Of a DNA stretch of 64,000 nucleotides, positions 1 to 8,262 are shown one piece after another. This DNA is from Parabacteroides distasonis (GTDB taxonomy: Bacteria; Bacteroidota; Bacteroidia; Bacteroidales; Tannerellaceae): NCBI RefSeq assembly GCF_004793765.1, contig NZ_SRYM01000013.1, positions 30,440 to 94,439 on the forward strand. The letters are read 5' to 3'. The stretch's first letter is position 1, and every line of letters begins with the position of its first letter. A model generated the notes under the pieces. The model worked only from the letters and a program-made list of their open reading frames with translations. It had not been told where the DNA came from and did not search any database. The position numbers were made by a program, and so were the translations under genes.

Positions 1-1336
1 GGGTATATCCCCACGGCTCGTAGTAGGATGGATATACGGTAGCGTCCATTCCTATCAGCATATCATAGTAGGTCTTATTGAAAATACCTCCTTTTCCGTC
101 TAAATAACAAGGAACGAATATGATCTTTAGTTTTTCGGATGCCGCATTCGTGAAACCGGCGTGGTTGATATAATTCAAGACCTTATCTTCTGGCATATTA
201 TGCAACCAGTGCGTAATGAATGGGATTTGAAGCAGGGAGGTCGTCTTTATGTCCTGTTTGATCGCTTCTTTTAAATCTGCACGAGGGGCACGTACCCAAG
301 CTGGTACCATGATGAAAGCGACTACTTCACGTTGCAAGCGTCCGGACGTTCGTACACGGTTCATCGCCTCGATGAAGACATCGATACCTTTATTCCTGTA
401 TTCATAACGGCCACTGGTGGAGACCAGCAAAGCGCTCGGGTCGATGGGGTAACCTAATAATTTCTCCGCTACATTAATTAATGTGCGACGTGCCTCCTTT
501 CGCTTCTTGTCGTATTCCTTGCCCTCGGGCACGAAGTTGGGCTCGAAGCCGTTCGGGGTAACGATATCCGGTGCCTTATCCAATAACTGTTTACATTCCC
601 GGGCGGTGATATCGCTTACGGTCGTGAAGCAATCCACGTAATGGGCGGCCTGCTTCTCTACGGAATGCTTGGCCTCCATGTTGAGCTCCTTGGCCATTTG
701 GTCGCCGTTGTAACCGTCCATATAAGCGTACAGCGCTTTGTTGTTGCCGGCGATGGAACGTCCGATCGATGTGGCGTGTGTCGTGAAAAGTGTTGCTATG
801 GCAGGGATTTGCTTTTGGATATAAAGCGCTCCCATCGCCAACATCCATTCGTTAAATAGGGCAGCTACCTTCTTATTTCCCAGTTTGTAGAAGTGATAGA
901 AACTTTCTATCACCTTGCCTACCGCATACGCAAAGATGCAAGACTCATCGTAATCGCCATAGGCATGGATGGAATCCACTCGGAAATTTTCCCACATAGA
1001 ATAGAAAAAGGCGTCTCGTTCACTGAAGTAGGATTTGAAATCTACCAGTATAACAGGGGGAGTACCCGGTACGTTCCAACGGCCCACCTTAACTTTCAAA
1101 TGATCCGATGCCTCGGCGTGCATTTTCCAATCTTCAAACAAAGATGCGTCTTCCGTAAAATCAGGAGCGGTTGTATTTGCCCACACATCCGGACCAATGA
1201 ATATTACTTTGTCGTTAAAAATTTGTTGAAGCGTATGGGCTTTTGTTGATAATACGGTATAAATACCTCCCACCTTATTACAGACCTCCCAGCTGCTTTC
1301 AAAGAGAAACTCTGGCGTCTTTATCATTTCGTTCAT
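1..1336 (-). CDS. Glycogen synthase, GT3 family (partial; 3' end outside window)
   Basis: The minus strand is open from ATG at 1336 to the window edge (445 codons). The N-terminus FLFESSWEVCNKVGGIYTV matches the eukaryote-type glycogen synthase family GT3, which adds glucose from a nucleotide sugar to growing glycogen in the cytoplasm. Downstream are a GT-B-type second domain (ALLVSTSGRYEYRNKG) and, just before the edge, the retaining-GT signature YPSYYEPWGYTP with the catalytic Glu. A second in-frame ATG lies three codons in; the first is kept. The sugar-binding N-terminal half is intact and only the extreme C-terminus is missing. The family call is firm; the nucleotide-sugar specificity cannot be read from sequence. 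Confidence 0.93.
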   Translation of the reverse strand, partial: MNEMIKTPEFLFESSWEVCNKVGGIYTVLSTKAHTLQQIFNDKVIFIGPDVWANTTAPDFTEDASLFEDWKMHAEASDHLKVKVGRWNVPGTPPVILVDFKSYFSERDAFFYSMWENFRVDSIHAYGDYDESCIFAYAVGKVIESFYHFYKLGNKKVAALFNEWMLAMGALYIQKQIPAIATLFTTHATSIGRSIAGNNKALYAYMDGYNGDQMAKELNMEAKHSVEKQAAHYVDCFTTVSDITARECKQLLDKAPDIVTPNGFEPNFVPEGKEYDKKRKEARRTLINVAEKLLGYPIDPSALLVSTSGRYEYRNKGIDVFIEAMNRVRTSGRLQREVVAFIMVPAWVRAPRADLKEAIKQDIKTTSLLQIPFITHWLHNMPEDKVLNYINHAGFTNAASEKLKIIFVPCYLDGKGGIFNKTYYDMLIGMDATVYPSYYEPWGYT

Positions 1337-1431
1337 ATTTGATTTGTTTATAATCAATGATTTCACGCCGCGAAGATAATTCTTTTTGTGCTTTTTTTCA
1401 GCCTTTCCTCGGTATTTAATAACATATGTTT

Positions 1432-1439
1432 TATATTTG
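1432..1439 (+). promoter_or_regulatory. Bacteroidota -7 box for the 1464 gene
   Basis: TATATTTG fits TAnnTTTG and lies 24 nt before the ATG at 1464. It also argues against the longer reading frame that would start upstream at 1386. Confidence 0.6.
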
Positions 1440-1463
1440 TGGATAATTAAATATGAAATAATT

Positions 1464-1754
1464 ATGGCTAAAAGAAGAATTTTAAAGAAAGAGATCAGTT
1501 ACGTGGCAGGTGAATTGTTCACGGAAGCGCTGGTTTGCAAATTGTATATACCCGGAGTAAATCAAGAGAAAGCGGATGCTTTGATGACTCGTATCCTAGA
1601 TATGCAAGATGGTTATACCCTCCGTGCCGGACATCCGGATGGCAAGGATAACAAGGCCTTAGTACGGAATTATTATCGCAAATTAAGAGCGGACTTGCAA
1701 AATGAGGTTAACGCTATCGCCGATGAGATAGGAGAGTTGAGCAAGGACAAGTAG
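1464..1754 (+). CDS. Conserved hypothetical protein, 96 aa
   Basis: Small, charged, probably all-helical cytoplasmic protein with no signal peptide or membrane segment. It begins MAKRRILKKEISYVAGEL. The start at 1464 is chosen because the -7 box lies between it and any earlier start. Its stop is 2 nt before the acyltransferase start, so the two are probably cotranscribed. I recognise it only as a Bacteroidales-type unknown. No catalytic motif is visible and no function is proposed. Confidence 0.8.
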   Translation: MAKRRILKKEISYVAGELFTEALVCKLYIPGVNQEKADALMTRILDMQDGYTLRAGHPDGKDNKALVRNYYRKLRADLQNEVNAIADEIGELSKDK

Positions 1755-1756
1755 GC

Positions 1757-2305
1757 ATGAAGAAAGCGATTAGTAAGGCGATACTTCGTATGGCGGGGTG
1801 GAAGCTGGGCTCGGTAGATGGCGTAGATTTGCCGAAATGTATCGTATGTGTGGCGCCGCATACCAGTAACTGGGATTTTATCGTAGGGAAACTTTTTTAT
1901 ACCTCGATCGGGTGTAACGCCGGTTTCCTGATTAAGAAAGAGTGGTTTTTCTTCCCTTTCAATTTGTTGTTTAACTGGCTGGGAGGTGTTCCGGTGGATC
2001 GTGGCAAACGTACGTCGGTGACCGATCTGATGGTGGAACGTTTCAAGGCCAGCGAGCGGTTTCAATTGGCCGTAACACCGGAAGGTACCCGGAAGCGGGC
2101 CAAGGAATGGAAAAAAGGATTTTATTTTATCGCTTTGAAAGCGAACGTACCGATCGTGGTGGCTTATTTTGATTATGGAAAGAAAGAGGTGGGTACGAAA
2201 GGTATTTTTTATCCGACGGGTGATGTGGATAAAGATATCTATACGATACGGGAAATGTATCGAGGAGTTACTGCTTGCCATCCTGAGAATTTCGTACAGG
2301 TATAG
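1757..2305 (+). CDS. 1-acyl-glycerol-3-phosphate acyltransferase-like protein (PlsC fold)
   Basis: A 182-aa protein with the acyltransferase HxxxxD motif as HTSNWD near residue 35 and the glycerophosphate-binding TPEGTR motif near residue 117. Proteins of this family move an acyl chain onto a lysophospholipid or another lipid acceptor at the inner membrane. It is shorter than classical PlsC (about 240 aa) and has a hydrophobic stretch (WFFFPFNLLFNWLGG) rather than clear transmembrane helices. It is translated right after the 96-aa protein. The acceptor is not determinable from sequence. The stop codon overlaps the first unit of a 22-nt repeat array. Confidence 0.87.
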   Translation: MKKAISKAILRMAGWKLGSVDGVDLPKCIVCVAPHTSNWDFIVGKLFYTSIGCNAGFLIKKEWFFFPFNLLFNWLGGVPVDRGKRTSVTDLMVERFKASERFQLAVTPEGTRKRAKEWKKGFYFIALKANVPIVVAYFDYGKKEVGTKGIFYPTGDVDKDIYTIREMYRGVTACHPENFVQV

Positions 2306-2391
2306 GAGTTTTATGGTGAAGAAATAAGAGTTTTGCTATAGGAAAACAAAAGTTTTCTCTTACAGAAACAAAAGTTTCTTCACCATGAAAC
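2304..2391 (+). repeat. Tandem array 1: four 22-nt units
   Basis: Units start at 2304, 2326, 2348 and 2370, exactly 22 nt apart. Positions 5-8 are GTTT in all four; three end GAAAC or GAAAT at positions 18-22 and the second ends AAAAC. The inner 9 nt vary. Consensus is AaaAGTTTT-N9-GAAAC. The first unit begins inside the stop codon of the acyltransferase gene. The junction GAAACaAAAGTTT is close to palindromic. Confidence 0.75.
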
Positions 2392-2433
2392 TATTTCCTT
2401 GTCACAATTTTATTACCTTAATATCTTTATTCT

Positions 2434-3219
2434 ATGACTGAAGACTTGCGTATCAGCATGATACAATCCCATATTATTTGGGAAGACCGTGAAGAGAACT
2501 TGGGTTATTATGGCGAACTGTTGCGCCGTGTTAGTAGAAGAACCGATTTAGCTGTATTGCCAGAGACGTTTACCACAGGATTTTCCATGGACGTAGAGAA
2601 ACAAGCCGATACGATGGAGGGCCAGACCGTACCGACTATAAAAGAATGGGCTGAAAAATATGAACTGGCCGTGGCTGGAAGTTTTATCGCGAAAGATAAC
2701 GGAAAGTTCTACAACCGGGCTTTTTTCATTACTCCGGAAGGAGAGGAGTATTATTACGATAAACGTCATTTGTTCCGTATGGCAGGGGAGGACAAGCATT
2801 TCTCGGCGGGCGACAAACGGCTGATCGTGCCCTATAAAGGCTGGAATATTTGTTTGCAGGTTTGTTATGACTTGCGTTTCCCGGTTTGGAGCCGAAACGT
2901 GAATAACGAATATGATCTTTTGATTTATGTAGCCAATTGGCCCGAGGCCCGGAAGAAGGCGTGGAAGGCATTGCTGCATGCCCGTGCGATCGAGAACATG
3001 GCTTATGTCTGTGGTGTGAACCGTGTGGGGGTAGATGGGAAAGGCTTTCTTTTCAGAGGGGATTCCATGATTTATAACGCTAAAGGAAAGAAATTGGCTG
3101 ATGCCGGGAAACGAGAGGAAATCACCCGGACATGTACCTTGAGGAAGAGCGAGCTGGATGAGTTCCGGGCTAAATTCCCGGCGTGGAAGGATGCGGATGG
3201 ATTTAGTATTGGCTTCTAA
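2434..3219 (+). CDS. Carbon-nitrogen hydrolase, omega-amidase (YafV/Nit2-like)
   Basis: A 261-aa nitrilase-superfamily amidase. The catalytic triad is readable: Glu in LPETFTTGFSM (about residue 44), Lys in YDKRHLFRM (about 112) and Cys in LQVCYDLRFPVWSR (about 145). Members of this branch hydrolyse alpha-ketoglutaramate or alpha-ketosuccinamate, the deaminated forms of glutamine and asparagine, to the keto acid and ammonia. The length is normal and there is no signal peptide, so it is cytoplasmic. It is followed after 20 nt by the MFS transporter gene, with which it probably forms an operon. The exact substrate is inferred from the family. Confidence 0.9.
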   Translation: MTEDLRISMIQSHIIWEDREENLGYYGELLRRVSRRTDLAVLPETFTTGFSMDVEKQADTMEGQTVPTIKEWAEKYELAVAGSFIAKDNGKFYNRAFFITPEGEEYYYDKRHLFRMAGEDKHFSAGDKRLIVPYKGWNICLQVCYDLRFPVWSRNVNNEYDLLIYVANWPEARKKAWKALLHARAIENMAYVCGVNRVGVDGKGFLFRGDSMIYNAKGKKLADAGKREEITRTCTLRKSELDEFRAKFPAWKDADGFSIGF

Positions 3220-3239
3220 TCATCTAATTCCTGCTGATT

Positions 3240-4490
3240 ATGGAAAAACGTAATCCTTGGGCTTGGATCCCGTCTCTTTATTTTGCTGAAGGCTTGCCCT
3301 ACGTGGTGGTCATGACGCTTTCTGTGATCATGTATAAACGTTTGGGCGTCTCGAATACGGATATCGCCTTGTTTACCAGTTGGCTTTATTTTCCTTGGGT
3401 GATCAAGCCCTTCTGGAGTCCGTTCGTAGACTTGATAAAAACGAAGCGTTGGTGGATTTATAGCATGCAGTTATTGATTGGCGGGGGAATGGCTGGTGTG
3501 GCGTTTGTCCTTCCCGGGGATTTCTTTCTGCGGTTTACCTTGGCTTTCTTTTGGTTGATGGCGTTTAGTTCCGCTACGCACGATATTGCTGCGGATGGGT
3601 TCTATATGTTGGGATTGACGGAGGAGCAACAGGCATTCTTCATCGGTATCCGAAATATGTTCTACAGGGTGGCGATGCTAACCGGACAAGGTCTGCTGGT
3701 CATGCTGGCGGGGCTTTTGGAGGAGAGTACCGGACGGATTTCCTTTGCTTGGAGCCTGGTGTTTTTCGTATTGGCCGGTACCTTTATCGCCTTGGCTTTG
3801 TGGCATAAGTATGTTTTACCCCGTCCGGCGAGTGACGCGCAACGTACGAATATTACCCCTCATACCATCTTCGTGGAGTTTGGCAATACTTTCGTGAGTT
3901 TTTTCAGCAAGAAAGGGATTGTCCCGGCTTTGCTTTTTATGTTGACATATCGTTTGGGGGAATCCCAATTGGTAAAGTTGGCTTCTCCTTTCTTGCTGGA
4001 TGGGAGGGAAGTCGGCGGGTTGGCGCTCAGCACTGGTGAGGTCGGGTTTGCTTATGGTACGGTGGGAGTGGTCTCCTTATTACTAGGAGGGATTTTAGGA
4101 GGTCTGGCTATATCCCGGCGTGGCTTGAAGACTTGGTTATGGCCTATGGCATTGGCTATCTCCTTGCCGAATCTGGTTTATTTATATATGGCTTATACGA
4201 TGCCGGAGAGTATTGTTGTCGTAAACGCTTGTGTCGCTGTCGAGCAATTCGGCTACGGGTTTGGCTTTACGGCTTATACGATGTATCTGATGCTTTTCGC
4301 CGAGGGGGAATATAAGACTTCGCATTATGCGATCAGTACCGGTTTCATGGCATTAGGTATGATGCTGCCGGGAATGATATCGGGATGGATACAGGAGCAA
4401 ATCGGTTACCAACATTTCTTTATCTGGGTAATGATCTGTTGCATACCTTTATTTATTGTATTGCCGTTCTTACGTTTCAAGAAAGAATAA
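3240..4490 (+). CDS. MFS transporter, AmpG-like
   Basis: A 416-aa inner-membrane protein with about twelve hydrophobic segments along its whole length. It begins NPWAWIPSLYFAEGLPY, the pattern of the AmpG-like major-facilitator branch, with a conserved FTSWLYFPWVIKPFWSP loop near residue 50. AmpG proteins import anhydromuropeptides for cell-wall recycling. Bacteroidota have several paralogues whose cargo is unknown, so the substrate is left open. It follows the omega-amidase gene by 20 nt. Length and topology look complete. Confidence 0.87.
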   Translation: MEKRNPWAWIPSLYFAEGLPYVVVMTLSVIMYKRLGVSNTDIALFTSWLYFPWVIKPFWSPFVDLIKTKRWWIYSMQLLIGGGMAGVAFVLPGDFFLRFTLAFFWLMAFSSATHDIAADGFYMLGLTEEQQAFFIGIRNMFYRVAMLTGQGLLVMLAGLLEESTGRISFAWSLVFFVLAGTFIALALWHKYVLPRPASDAQRTNITPHTIFVEFGNTFVSFFSKKGIVPALLFMLTYRLGESQLVKLASPFLLDGREVGGLALSTGEVGFAYGTVGVVSLLLGGILGGLAISRRGLKTWLWPMALAISLPNLVYLYMAYTMPESIVVVNACVAVEQFGYGFGFTAYTMYLMLFAEGEYKTSHYAISTGFMALGMMLPGMISGWIQEQIGYQHFFIWVMICCIPLFIVLPFLRFKKE

Positions 4491-4491
4491 T

Positions 4492-4960
4492 CTTATACCG
4501 ATAATCCGGGTGTGTAGGGGAAGGGCACGATGAATGTACCATCTTCCCCTTCTTTGGTTTCTAGGGTGATATATTGGCTTTCTCCAAAGCTTCCGCTAAT
4601 GATTCCTTTTCATGTAATAGGGTTTTTTGCGCTTGTCGTTTTGCCTTGGGCTCTTGAGTTTACATGATATTATTATCGACCCGAATGTCTGCTTGGGCAC
4701 ATTACTCATGTAACTCTGCCTTAATGTGTCTATCTATATACTAGCGTGTAACATATAAATCGTAGACTTACCCAACTGTTCTATCAACCGGATATTTGTG
4801 ACATGGCCGGGATCGTCCCAGAATCCGGAAATATTCGGATATTGCGCTAATAGTACTCCGAATCAAATGATTGTCTTTATAAGCTACATAGTCGCTTTCA
4901 TAGAAATGCACTACTAGTATACGATATTTATTTCCCGACTGTTGACAAGAGAACTGTAGA
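4492..4960 (-). pseudogene. Decayed gene remnant, family not recognised
   Basis: No long frame survives here, but the minus strand carries coding-like peptide pieces in changing frames. At the 5' side there is ILVVHFYESDYVAYKDN, then in another frame LLAQYPNISGFWDDPGHV continuing to IEQLGKSTIYMLH, then stops. A fragment reading SGSFGESQYITLETKE, followed by DGTFIVPFPYTPGLSV, ends at a TAA near 4493. Frame switches and stops separate them, so this is a gene broken by several frameshifts and nonsense changes. The stated limits cover the readable pieces only. Confidence 0.5.
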
Positions 4961-5142
4961 ATGGCTAGCGGAAAAAGTAGAGTAAATATGCAATATTTCT
5001 GTATGGATCTTGCTTGTATAAGTCGAAAATTAGTATGTTACCTTTAATCGTATTTTAAAATTAGTGTTTTTTATGCGAGTGCAAACTCGTTAATAATTAT
5101 TGGATATAATGGATTTTTTTGTTGGATATGTAGAGCTGAAAT

Positions 5143-5186
5143 AAAAAACGGCTATCGGATCCCGAAGGACCTGATAACCGTTTTTC
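5143..5186 (+). terminator. Rho-independent terminator-like hairpin
   Basis: AAAAACGG-(N2)-ATC pairs with GAT-(N2)-CCGTTTTT around a loop, with A and T runs on both sides, so it could work in either direction. Confidence 0.6.
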
Positions 5187-5189
5187 TAT

Positions 5190-5337
5190 CTTATGTGGAG
5201 CAAAAAAGCGGTTAAAATCGCTTCTTATTATTTTACTTCCTCAAAGTCAACAATATCTCTGTATGAGCAACTTGCGTACACGTGTTGCAATTATATCGCA
5301 AATCCGAAAATAAGCATCCATAAGCAACCACAACTCT
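5190..5337 (-). ncRNA. Candidate small RNA or leader transcript
   Basis: On the minus strand a good -7 box (TACTTTTG, complement of 5344-5351) predicts a start near 5337. About 145 nt later there is a terminator: AAGCG, an 8-nt loop, CGCTT and a T run (5193-5216). No credible gene lies between; only a 20-codon tail frame ending DIVDFEEVK is seen. The same tail overlaps a 17-bp match to the dnaK 3' end. It could be a small RNA or the leftover of a promoter with a deleted gene. Confidence 0.35.
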
Positions 5338-5437
5338 TGACTGCAAAAGTACGATTTTTATTCATAAATAAAGAGATGTAAACGCATAAAAAATCAAAAG
5401 TCTGTGTCAATTTTAACAGAATCTCCACTTTTATCCT

Positions 5438-5445
5438 TACCTTTG
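5438..5445 (+). promoter_or_regulatory. Bacteroidota -7 box for the AlbA_2 gene
   Basis: TACCTTTG fits TAnnTTTG and would start a transcript near 5452. That leaves a 38-nt leader before the ATG at 5490 and makes the upstream TTG at 5463 an unlikely start. Confidence 0.65.
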
Positions 5446-5489
5446 TACATGATATTGGGGAGTTGTACCCTAACAATTATAAGGAAACG

Positions 5490-6989
5490 ATGCAAATTCA
5501 AAACAATACATTGATAGCGGAATGCTCAGCTTACGATTTCAAGGAAATGTTGGAACGTAAGAAAGTGAAGTCATGGCTCAAATCCGTGTCGGCTTTTGCC
5601 AATACAGAAGGTGGAAGTCTGTTCTATGGAGTAAATGATGACGGAGTGATTGTGGGTTTGGAGAACCCACAATCTGATGCTGACTTTATCAGTGAAACGA
5701 TAAAGGCAAGACTTGACCCTGTTCCGGAAGTACAACTCATCCCGATAGAACACGAAGGACATACACTGCTTGAAGTAAAAGTAAAGGCTGGAACGCTTAC
5801 ACCTTATTACTATTATCAGGACGGAACACGTACCGCATATATACGGGTTGGTAATGAAAGCGTGGAGTGTAATTCACAACAACTTCTTTCGTTGGTATTG
5901 AAAGGTACACACATGACATGGGATTCTCTTCCTACACAAATGGATGCCAGCAAGCACTCTTTTATTATTCTCGCCAATACTTTCCGTGAGCAAACCCATC
6001 AGGAATGGAATGACAAGTATCTGGAATCATTCGGTCTGGTTACTCCTGACGGTAAACTGACCAATGCCGGATTATTGTTCGTGGATAATTGCACAGTATT
6101 CCAATCGCGTATCTTCTGCACCCGTTGGACCGGACTTTATAAAGATGATGCCATCAGTTCCGTAGAGCACCGGGCCAACCTTGTATTGCTATTGAAATAT
6201 GGCATGGACTTCATCAAGAACTACACCATGAGTGGATGGGTGAAGATGCCAAACTATCGACTTAACCTCCCTGACTATTCCGACCGTGCCATCTTTGAAG
6301 GGTTAGTAAACCATCTTATCCATAGAGATTATACTATAATGGGCGGTGAAGTGCATATTGACATTTACGATGACCGAGTGGAACTGGTATCACCCGGTGC
6401 TATGCTTGACGGTACACAGATTCAAGACCGTGACATATTCAAAGTGCCATCCATGCGCCGTAATCCTGTCATTGCGGATGTGTTCACCCAGTTGGACTAT
6501 ATGGAGAAACGTGGTTCCGGCTTACGCAAAATGCGGGAACTTACGGAGAAGCTACCCAATTTCCTGCAAGGAAAAGAACCTCAATATCAAACGGAAGCAA
6601 CTTCTTTCTACACGACTTTCTATAATTTGAACTGGAGTGAGAACGGCAGAATACCAGTTGAGGAAGTGGCTAACAGAGTAAATAGTACCCTCGAAAAGTA
6701 CCCTGTAAACGAAGAAAGTTCGGATGGAAAGTACCCTGTAAACGAAAATAGTACCCTCGAAAAGTACCCTGTAAAACGAAATGTCAACAAACCTGTTGGT
6801 AGAACGGCTCAACGTATTATAGATATGGTTATATCTAACCCAATGATAACTCGTGAGAAAATGGCAAATGAATTGGGTATCTCTTTGGATGGTGTCAAGA
6901 AACAGATAAAGAACCTTCGAGATAGAGGCATTCTCATCCATGAAGGTTCTGACAAGGCTGGTTATTGGCGTATAATTGTTAAACCATAA
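5490..6989 (+). CDS. AlbA_2 (Schlafen-like) domain protein with C-terminal winged helix
   Basis: A 499-aa protein. The first 130 residues form an AlbA_2 domain (SVSAFANTEGGSLFYGVNDDG, the putative nucleic-acid or nucleotide-binding part; first 20 residues of that motif shown by positions about 32-52). The middle matches the ATP-binding-protein partner region (LVNHLIHRDYTIMGG; RNPVIADVFTQLDYMEKRGSG). Near residue 400 are three KYPVNE-like repeats. The C-terminus is a winged helix (MITREKMANELGISLDGVKKQ). Such proteins are often accessory-region regulators, and some sit in defence or mobile loci. The start at 5490 follows AAGGAA and the promoter. It is followed directly by a membrane protein gene. 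Confidence 0.82.
   Translation: MQIQNNTLIAECSAYDFKEMLERKKVKSWLKSVSAFANTEGGSLFYGVNDDGVIVGLENPQSDADFISETIKARLDPVPEVQLIPIEHEGHTLLEVKVKAGTLTPYYYYQDGTRTAYIRVGNESVECNSQQLLSLVLKGTHMTWDSLPTQMDASKHSFIILANTFREQTHQEWNDKYLESFGLVTPDGKLTNAGLLFVDNCTVFQSRIFCTRWTGLYKDDAISSVEHRANLVLLLKYGMDFIKNYTMSGWVKMPNYRLNLPDYSDRAIFEGLVNHLIHRDYTIMGGEVHIDIYDDRVELVSPGAMLDGTQIQDRDIFKVPSMRRNPVIADVFTQLDYMEKRGSGLRKMRELTEKLPNFLQGKEPQYQTEATSFYTTFYNLNWSENGRIPVEEVANRVNSTLEKYPVNEESSDGKYPVNENSTLEKYPVKRNVNKPVGRTAQRIIDMVISNPMITREKMANELGISLDGVKKQIKNLRDRGILIHEGSDKAGYWRIIVKP
6686..6779 (+). repeat. In-frame KYPVNE repeats within the AlbA_2 gene
   Basis: The segment AGTACCCTCGAAAAGTACCC, followed by TGTAAACGAA or a close variant, occurs twice in full and once in part. 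It encodes STLEKYPVN, DGKYPVNEN and STLEKYPVK in a row. The near-identity at DNA level points to recent tandem duplication in a linker between the core and the winged helix. Confidence 0.8.
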
Positions 6990-7005
6990 GCCGAGCAATA
7001 AACCT

Positions 7006-7716
7006 ATGGGAACATCTTTCATTCCACTTTGTGCAATAATTGCCGTCTTGATTATCGCCTTTTTGTTTGCTTCCTTACCGCAGATAAACCATAAAACGCG
7101 ATACAGAGTACTTTATGCAATAGCCATCATCATGCTATTTGCCGTTATTCCTATCAGTGAGTATATGTCTGAGAATACCAAAAATCCAAACAGCAATTAT
7201 CTGCTTGTACTAATATTCGATATTGCAGTAGGTTATTTCTGTATGTACATTGCCGCATTGCTGAAATTCAATGTCCTTAAACGAAAGAATCAAGCATTGG
7301 AAAATGCCTTGACCGAAAAGCAACAAGAAAATGTAGCAATTCTATTGGAACATCAGAATGAAAAGCAGCAAGCACTTCAGCAAAGAGAACTTGAATGGTT
7401 AGCAGATAAAATCACGATGTTCACTGAGGAAGAGCAGAAAGCTATTCTTGCCAGTGCTTGCGCATTTGCAGAACACGGTTTGATAATCACTCCCTCAATA
7501 ACCATTCAGCTAAAAGATACATGTAGTCAGCAAGATCTTATGTATTTTGTTTGTTCTACTTTTTTCAACATGGGCAAGAAGCGTAGTGATATTGTAAGTT
7601 TTTTATCCCAGACCTTTCCGCTTTACTTTCCTGCCGGAGAAAGTGTATTGGCTAAAAAGATGCCAGGAGTTGAAAAGCTAAAGGAAATGAGAGAGAAGGA
7701 AAATAAATCTAAGTAG
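7006..7716 (+). CDS. Membrane protein with coiled coil, function unknown
   Basis: A 236-aa protein. Three hydrophobic helices fill the first 90 residues (IPLCAIIAVLIIAFLFA; RVLYAIAIIMLFAVI; YLLVLIFDIAVGYFCMYIAAL). A charged coiled coil rich in Gln and Glu covers about residues 95-135, and a soluble C-terminal helical domain contains YFVCSTFFNMGKKRSDIV. The ATG at 7006 is 16 nt past the AlbA_2 stop; a TTG at 6976 inside the previous gene is an alternative. Tight spacing suggests cotranscription with the AlbA_2 gene. I do not recognise the family; the C-terminal domain could be a DNA- or protein-binding helical bundle. Confidence 0.72.
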   Translation: MGTSFIPLCAIIAVLIIAFLFASLPQINHKTRYRVLYAIAIIMLFAVIPISEYMSENTKNPNSNYLLVLIFDIAVGYFCMYIAALLKFNVLKRKNQALENALTEKQQENVAILLEHQNEKQQALQQRELEWLADKITMFTEEEQKAILASACAFAEHGLIITPSITIQLKDTCSQQDLMYFVCSTFFNMGKKRSDIVSFLSQTFPLYFPAGESVLAKKMPGVEKLKEMREKENKSK

Positions 7717-7805
7717 GGATATTCAGTAAATGTCCCTAAAAATAAAATGGTATATGAATATGATAGATTCTAATCATCCCATATGCTATTTTTGTAGGGA
7801 TATTC
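7716..7805 (+). repeat. Imperfect inverted repeat, possible insertion-element scar
   Basis: The DNA after the stop codon carries TCCCTAAAAATAAAATGGTA and, about 40 nt on, its imperfect inverse (complement TCCCTACAAAAATAGCATATG, positions 7778-7798). GGGATATTC occurs on both outer sides. The 15-mer at 7716-7730 recurs at 41379-41393, next to the insertion-sequence remnant. Confidence 0.4.
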
Positions 7806-7822
7806 CTGAAATAGGAAAACTT

Positions 7823-7859
7823 AAGGTAACTAATTCATTACGAGTTAGTTGCCTTTTTT
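7823..7859 (+). terminator. Rho-independent terminator
   Basis: AAGGTAACTAA pairs with TTAGTTGCCTT around a 10-nt loop and is followed by a T run. It closes the AlbA_2/membrane-protein transcript. Confidence 0.8.
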
Positions 7860-7924
7860 GTATGCTTTAAGCATTCCCCCCCAAAAAACGGTTTGACGGC
7901 CAAAACGGGGATAATCTAAAATAT

Positions 7925-8254
7925 ATGAAAAAAAATGATATGCCAACTGTCTATATAGGGAAGAGTCGGAAGGATTACAGTAGCGGAAGTTCCTCTATCA
8001 ATGCGCCAGGGGGTAATGCCACGACGACTTTATATGCTTACACAAAGACAGGAACTCCGACCTCGTATAGCTGGAACGCTGAATTCTATGGAGAATGCGA
8101 TAGATGGTACACTTATCCTTCCGGTAATCGATTAGATGTTAGTGTCTATCTAAACTCCCAACATAATGGTGGATCTCTCCGCATCACCTGCGCAATGTAT
8201 AATGGAAGTTCTTTAATAGGTACAGCAACCTATTATTTGAACGTAAATCCGTAA
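7925..8254 (+). CDS. Small hypothetical protein, 109 aa
   Basis: A single short frame rich in Ser, Thr, Tyr and Gly with a beta-strand pattern (TTTLYAYTKTGTPTSYSWNA; SLRITCAMYNGSSLIGTAT). It resembles an immunoglobulin-like or jelly-roll module. The N-terminus MKKNDMPTVYIGKS has no export signal. It lies alone between two terminators, with AAAATAT before the start and no clear -7 box. I recognise no family. Its strong strand periodicity and the terminator directly after its stop support a real gene. Confidence 0.62.
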   Translation: MKKNDMPTVYIGKSRKDYSSGSSSINAPGGNATTTLYAYTKTGTPTSYSWNAEFYGECDRWYTYPSGNRLDVSVYLNSQHNGGSLRITCAMYNGSSLIGTATYYLNVNP

Positions 8255-8262
8255 CAATTATA

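Noticed and set aside
893..1249. Plus-strand frame of 118 codons
   Set aside because: It lies antisense to the glycogen synthase gene, whose protein motifs are unmistakable.
2304..2391. CRISPR array
   Set aside because: Units are too short (22 nt including the variable part), have no proper spacers and no cas genes are near.
5193..5381. Plus-strand 62-codon frame
   Set aside because: It runs through a promoter and terminator on the other strand and has no protein features.
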